From Pseudomonadota bacterium (lineage in GTDB: Bacteria > Pseudomonadota > Alphaproteobacteria > Rhodobacterales > Rhodobacteraceae): a DNA stretch of 64,000 nucleotides. Below are positions 62,039 through 64,000 of the stretch, piece after piece. The stretch is taken from contig JAIUPC010000012.1 in NCBI GenBank assembly GCA_020161655.1, positions 372,001-436,000 on the forward strand. Reading direction: 5' to 3'. Under the pieces are notes generated by a model. It ran no database searches. It was not told where the DNA came from and saw nothing but the letters and a program-made list of their open reading frames with translations. The translations under genes were made by a program, and so were the position numbers. The number at the start of each line of letters is the position of its first letter. The stretch's first letter is position 1.

Positions 62039-62991
62039 CCGAACCCGTCGTCGTCGCCGACAAGCTGACCCGCCATTACGAGGTGAAGGGCGGGCTTTTC
62101 GCCGCCCCCCGCATCGTCAAGGCGGTGTCCGAGACAAGCTTCACCCTCGACCCCGGCAAGACCCTTGCCGTCGTGGGCGAGAGCGGTTGCGGCAAGTCCA
62201 CCCTCGCCCGCGTCGTCACCATGATCGAGGAGCCGACCTCGGGCAGCTTCTCCATCGGCGGCCTTGACGCCATCCCGGCCAACAAGGCGCAGCTTCGGAC
62301 CGATGTGCAGATCGTCTTTCAGGACCCCTACGGCTCCCTGAACCCGCGCCAGCGCATCGGCTCGATCCTTGAGGAACCGCTGAAGATCAACCGCCCGAAC
62401 ATGTCCGCCGCAGAGCGGACCGAGAAGGCCCGCGCGATGCTGGCGCTTGTCGGCCTCAGGCCCGAGCATTTCGACCGCTATCCGCACATGTTCTCCGGCG
62501 GCCAGCGCCAGAGGATCGCGGTGGCCCGCGCGCTGATGCTGGAACCGAAGGTGCTGGTCCTCGATGAACCCGTCTCGGCCCTCGACCTCTCGATCCAGAG
62601 CCAGATCCTCAACCTCCTTGTCGACCTCCAGGACCGGATGGGCCTCGCCTATCTCTTCATCAGCCACGACCTTTCGGTGGTGAAGCACATGGCGAATGAC
62701 ATCATCGTCATGTACCTCGGCCGCGCCGTGGAAAAGGGCCCGAAGGAGATGGTCTTCGACCATCCCCGCCATCCCTATACCAAGGCGCTTCTTTCGGCGA
62801 CGCCGGTGGCCGATCCGAAGGCGGCCAAGCAACGCATCAAGCTCGAAGGCGAGTTGCCCTCGCCCCTGAACGTCCCGCCCGGCTGCGCCTTCGCGCCGCG
62901 CTGCTGGAAGGTCCAGGCCCGCTGCCGCACCGAACGCCCCGAACTGGAAGGAGCACCGCAGGCCGCCGCCTGCTTCTTCCCCGAAGGCTGA
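62035..62991 (+). CDS. dppF: Dipeptide-type ABC transporter ATPase (DppF)
   Basis: Second ATPase of the transporter, 318 residues. Walker [10 protein letters not shown] at 48-56, the signature [17 protein letters not shown], Walker [13 protein letters not shown], and the C-terminal cysteine-containing tail [20 protein letters not shown]. It is coupled by 4-bp overlap to dppD. The enamidase-like gene follows after 79 bp containing a strong palindrome. Confidence 0.95.
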   Translation: MTEPVVVADKLTRHYEVKGGLFAAPRIVKAVSETSFTLDPGKTLAVVGESGCGKSTLARVVTMIEEPTSGSFSIGGLDAIPANKAQLRTDVQIVFQDPYGSLNPRQRIGSILEEPLKINRPNMSAAERTEKARAMLALVGLRPEHFDRYPHMFSGGQRQRIAVARALMLEPKVLVLDEPVSALDLSIQSQILNLLVDLQDRMGLAYLFISHDLSVVKHMANDIIVMYLGRAVEKGPKEMVFDHPRHPYTKALLSATPVADPKAAKQRIKLEGELPSPLNVPPGCAFAPRCWKVQARCRTERPELEGAPQAAACFFPEG

Positions 62992-63002
62992 GACCCGCTA
63001 AA

Positions 63003-63022
63003 TTCGTTTGCCTGCAAACGAA
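63003..63022. promoter_or_regulatory. Perfect 9-bp palindrome upstream of the enamidase-like gene
   Basis: TTCGTTTGC (63003-63011) and GCAAACGAA (63014-63022) are separated by CT. It lies between the dppF stop (62991) and the next start (63071). No matching copy was seen upstream of dppA. It is a likely operator for a dimeric regulator, with the gene probably having its own promoter. Confidence 0.6.
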
Positions 63023-63070
63023 ACCTGTGGAAGCATTGGGCCTGCATCCAGCGATGAAGGAGACCGCGCC

Positions 63071-64000
63071 ATGGCCGAAGCAGCCGCCGCCCCCACGGGC
63101 AAGACCAGGCTCGTCATCCGCAACATCGGCCAGATCCTCTCGGGCCGGATCGAGGAACCGCTGATCGACGGCGATTGCGTCATCTGCGAGGGTGACCGCA
63201 TCACCGCTGTCGGCTACGAGAAAGACCTTGATACCGGCGAGGCGACGACAATCGTCGATGCCAAGGGCGTCACCCTCTGCCCCGGCCTCATCGACAGCCA
63301 TGTCCACCCGGTGATCGGCGACTACACGCCGCGCCAGCAGCAGCTGAACTGGATCGACAGCTGCCTCCACGGCGGCGTCACCACGATGATCTCCGCCGGT
63401 GAGGTCCACGCGCCGGGCCGGCCGCGCGACATCGTCGGCCTCAAGGCGATGGCGATCGCCTCGCAGCGCTGGTACGAAAACTTCCGCCCCTCCGGCGTCA
63501 AGGTCCATTCCGGCGCCCCGGTGATCGAGGAAGGCATGGTCGAGGAAGACTTCCGCGATCTCGCCCAGGCCGGCGTCAAGCTTCTCGGTGAGGTCGGCCT
63601 CGGCTCGGTCAAGGCCGGGGAGACGGCGGCCCAGATGGTGAAATGGGCGCGCAAATACGGCATCCAGTCCACCATCCACACCGGCGGCCCCTCGATCCCC
63701 GGCTCCGGCCTCATCGACAAGGACGTGGTCTTGGAGGCGGATGCCGACATCATCGGCCATATCAACGGCGGCCATACGGCGCTGCCCGACGACCAGATCA
63801 CCTGCCTTTGCGAAAGCTGCCTCCGGGGGATCGAGATCGTTCACAACGGCAACGAACGCGCCGGGCTTCTGGCGATGCGCACCGCCTTCGAGCTGAAGCA
63901 GCCGGAACGGGTGATCCTCGGCACCGATGCGCCCGCGGGCTCGGGCGTCCAGCCCTTGGGCATCCTCCGCATGGTGGCGATGCTCTCCAGCCTCGGCGAT
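63071..64000 (+). CDS. Enamidase-like amidohydrolase, 3' end missing
   Basis: Metal-dependent amidohydrolase; 310 residues are inside the window and the rest is cut. Seen: the metal-binding DSHVHPVIGDYTPRQQQ (His77, His79), LHGGVTTMISAGEVHAPGRP, KLLGEVGLGSVKAGETAAQM, IHTGGPSIPGSGLIDKDVV, IIGHINGGHTALPDDQITCL and GTDAPAGSGVQPLGILRMVA. These segments closely follow the enamidase of anaerobic nicotinate breakdown, which opens a cyclic enamide. Other cyclic-amide hydrolases of the family are possible. AAGGAG precedes the ATG. It follows the ABC transporter and is probably part of the same catabolic unit. Confidence 0.82.
   Translation, partial: MAEAAAAPTGKTRLVIRNIGQILSGRIEEPLIDGDCVICEGDRITAVGYEKDLDTGEATTIVDAKGVTLCPGLIDSHVHPVIGDYTPRQQQLNWIDSCLHGGVTTMISAGEVHAPGRPRDIVGLKAMAIASQRWYENFRPSGVKVHSGAPVIEEGMVEEDFRDLAQAGVKLLGEVGLGSVKAGETAAQMVKWARKYGIQSTIHTGGPSIPGSGLIDKDVVLEADADIIGHINGGHTALPDDQITCLCESCLRGIEIVHNGNERAGLLAMRTAFELKQPERVILGTDAPAGSGVQPLGILRMVAMLSSLGD

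Overview
The window looks like a chromosomal segment of a GC-rich alphaproteobacterium of the Rhodobacteraceae. The evidence is a complete RcGTA-type gene transfer agent (GTA) cluster, a pyruvate dehydrogenase E1 beta subunit carrying its own lipoyl domain, DddP, a glnB-glnA pair, and short intergenic elements of a kind that look typical of this family. No integrase, transposase, CRISPR array, rRNA or replication origin was found. One tRNA (Leu, anticodon UAG) is present.

Layout. 0-7.1 kb, plus strand: central carbon metabolism, with the end of pgk, an SDR, class I aldolase, ftsB and pdhA-pdhB-pdhC. 7.2-8.0 kb, minus: cysE. 8.1-23.2 kb, minus: the GTA cluster g1 to g15 with a DUF2793 gene and a small gene at its distal end. 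It is driven by a recognisable promoter at about 23.23 kb that is followed by a terminator-like leader hairpin. 23.3-29.8 kb, minus: a GFA-family gene, mltG, fabF, dps, a GNAT gene, acpP, fabG and fabD. 30.0-31.3 kb, plus: rpsF-rpsR-rplI. 31.4-35.8 kb, plus: an orphan lipoprotein, an EamA transporter, a CorA-family transporter, psd and pssA. 36.1-37.5 kb, minus: tig behind tRNA-Leu. 37.7-41.8 kb: a Hint-fold protein, nnrD (minus) and glnB-glnA. 41.9-49.2 kb: small zinc and orphan proteins, a structured 386-bp non-coding stretch, a DUF3445 gene divergent from dddP, a CDGSH protein, DUF6314, purB, a small secreted protein and a FliG-like protein. 49.3-51.9 kb: a lipid A type acyltransferase and a Na/Pi cotransporter behind a Pho-box-like site. 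52.0-55.4 kb, minus: a choline-kinase-like gene and a dimethylglycine/sarcosine dehydrogenase-like gene. 55.6-64 kb, plus: an XRE-cupin regulator, a dipeptide-type ABC transporter operon with an embedded M24 peptidase, and an enamidase-like amidohydrolase cut by the window end.

How genes work together. The GTA block encodes packaging (g1, g2), head (g3-g5), connector (g6-g8), tail (g9-g12) and baseplate (g13-g15) functions. The fab/acp genes form a fatty-acid synthesis cluster. psd-pssA make phosphatidylethanolamine. glnB-glnA handle ammonium assimilation. dddP, DUF3445 and the GcvT-type dehydrogenase suggest use of methylated compounds such as DMSP, methylamines and betaine derivatives. The 56-64 kb block looks like an uptake and hydrolysis unit for a small amide or cyclic-amide substrate.

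Most noteworthy signals outside ordinary genes: a 133-bp near-identical inverted repeat pair 9.2 kb apart; the GTA leader hairpin and two further hairpins inside the GTA operon; the structured region at 42.5-42.9 kb; a perfect palindrome upstream of the enamidase-like gene; a low-GC mosaic segment inside nnrD; and a full DddP active-site set. All coordinates, motifs and structures were read by eye. No search, alignment or folding program was run.
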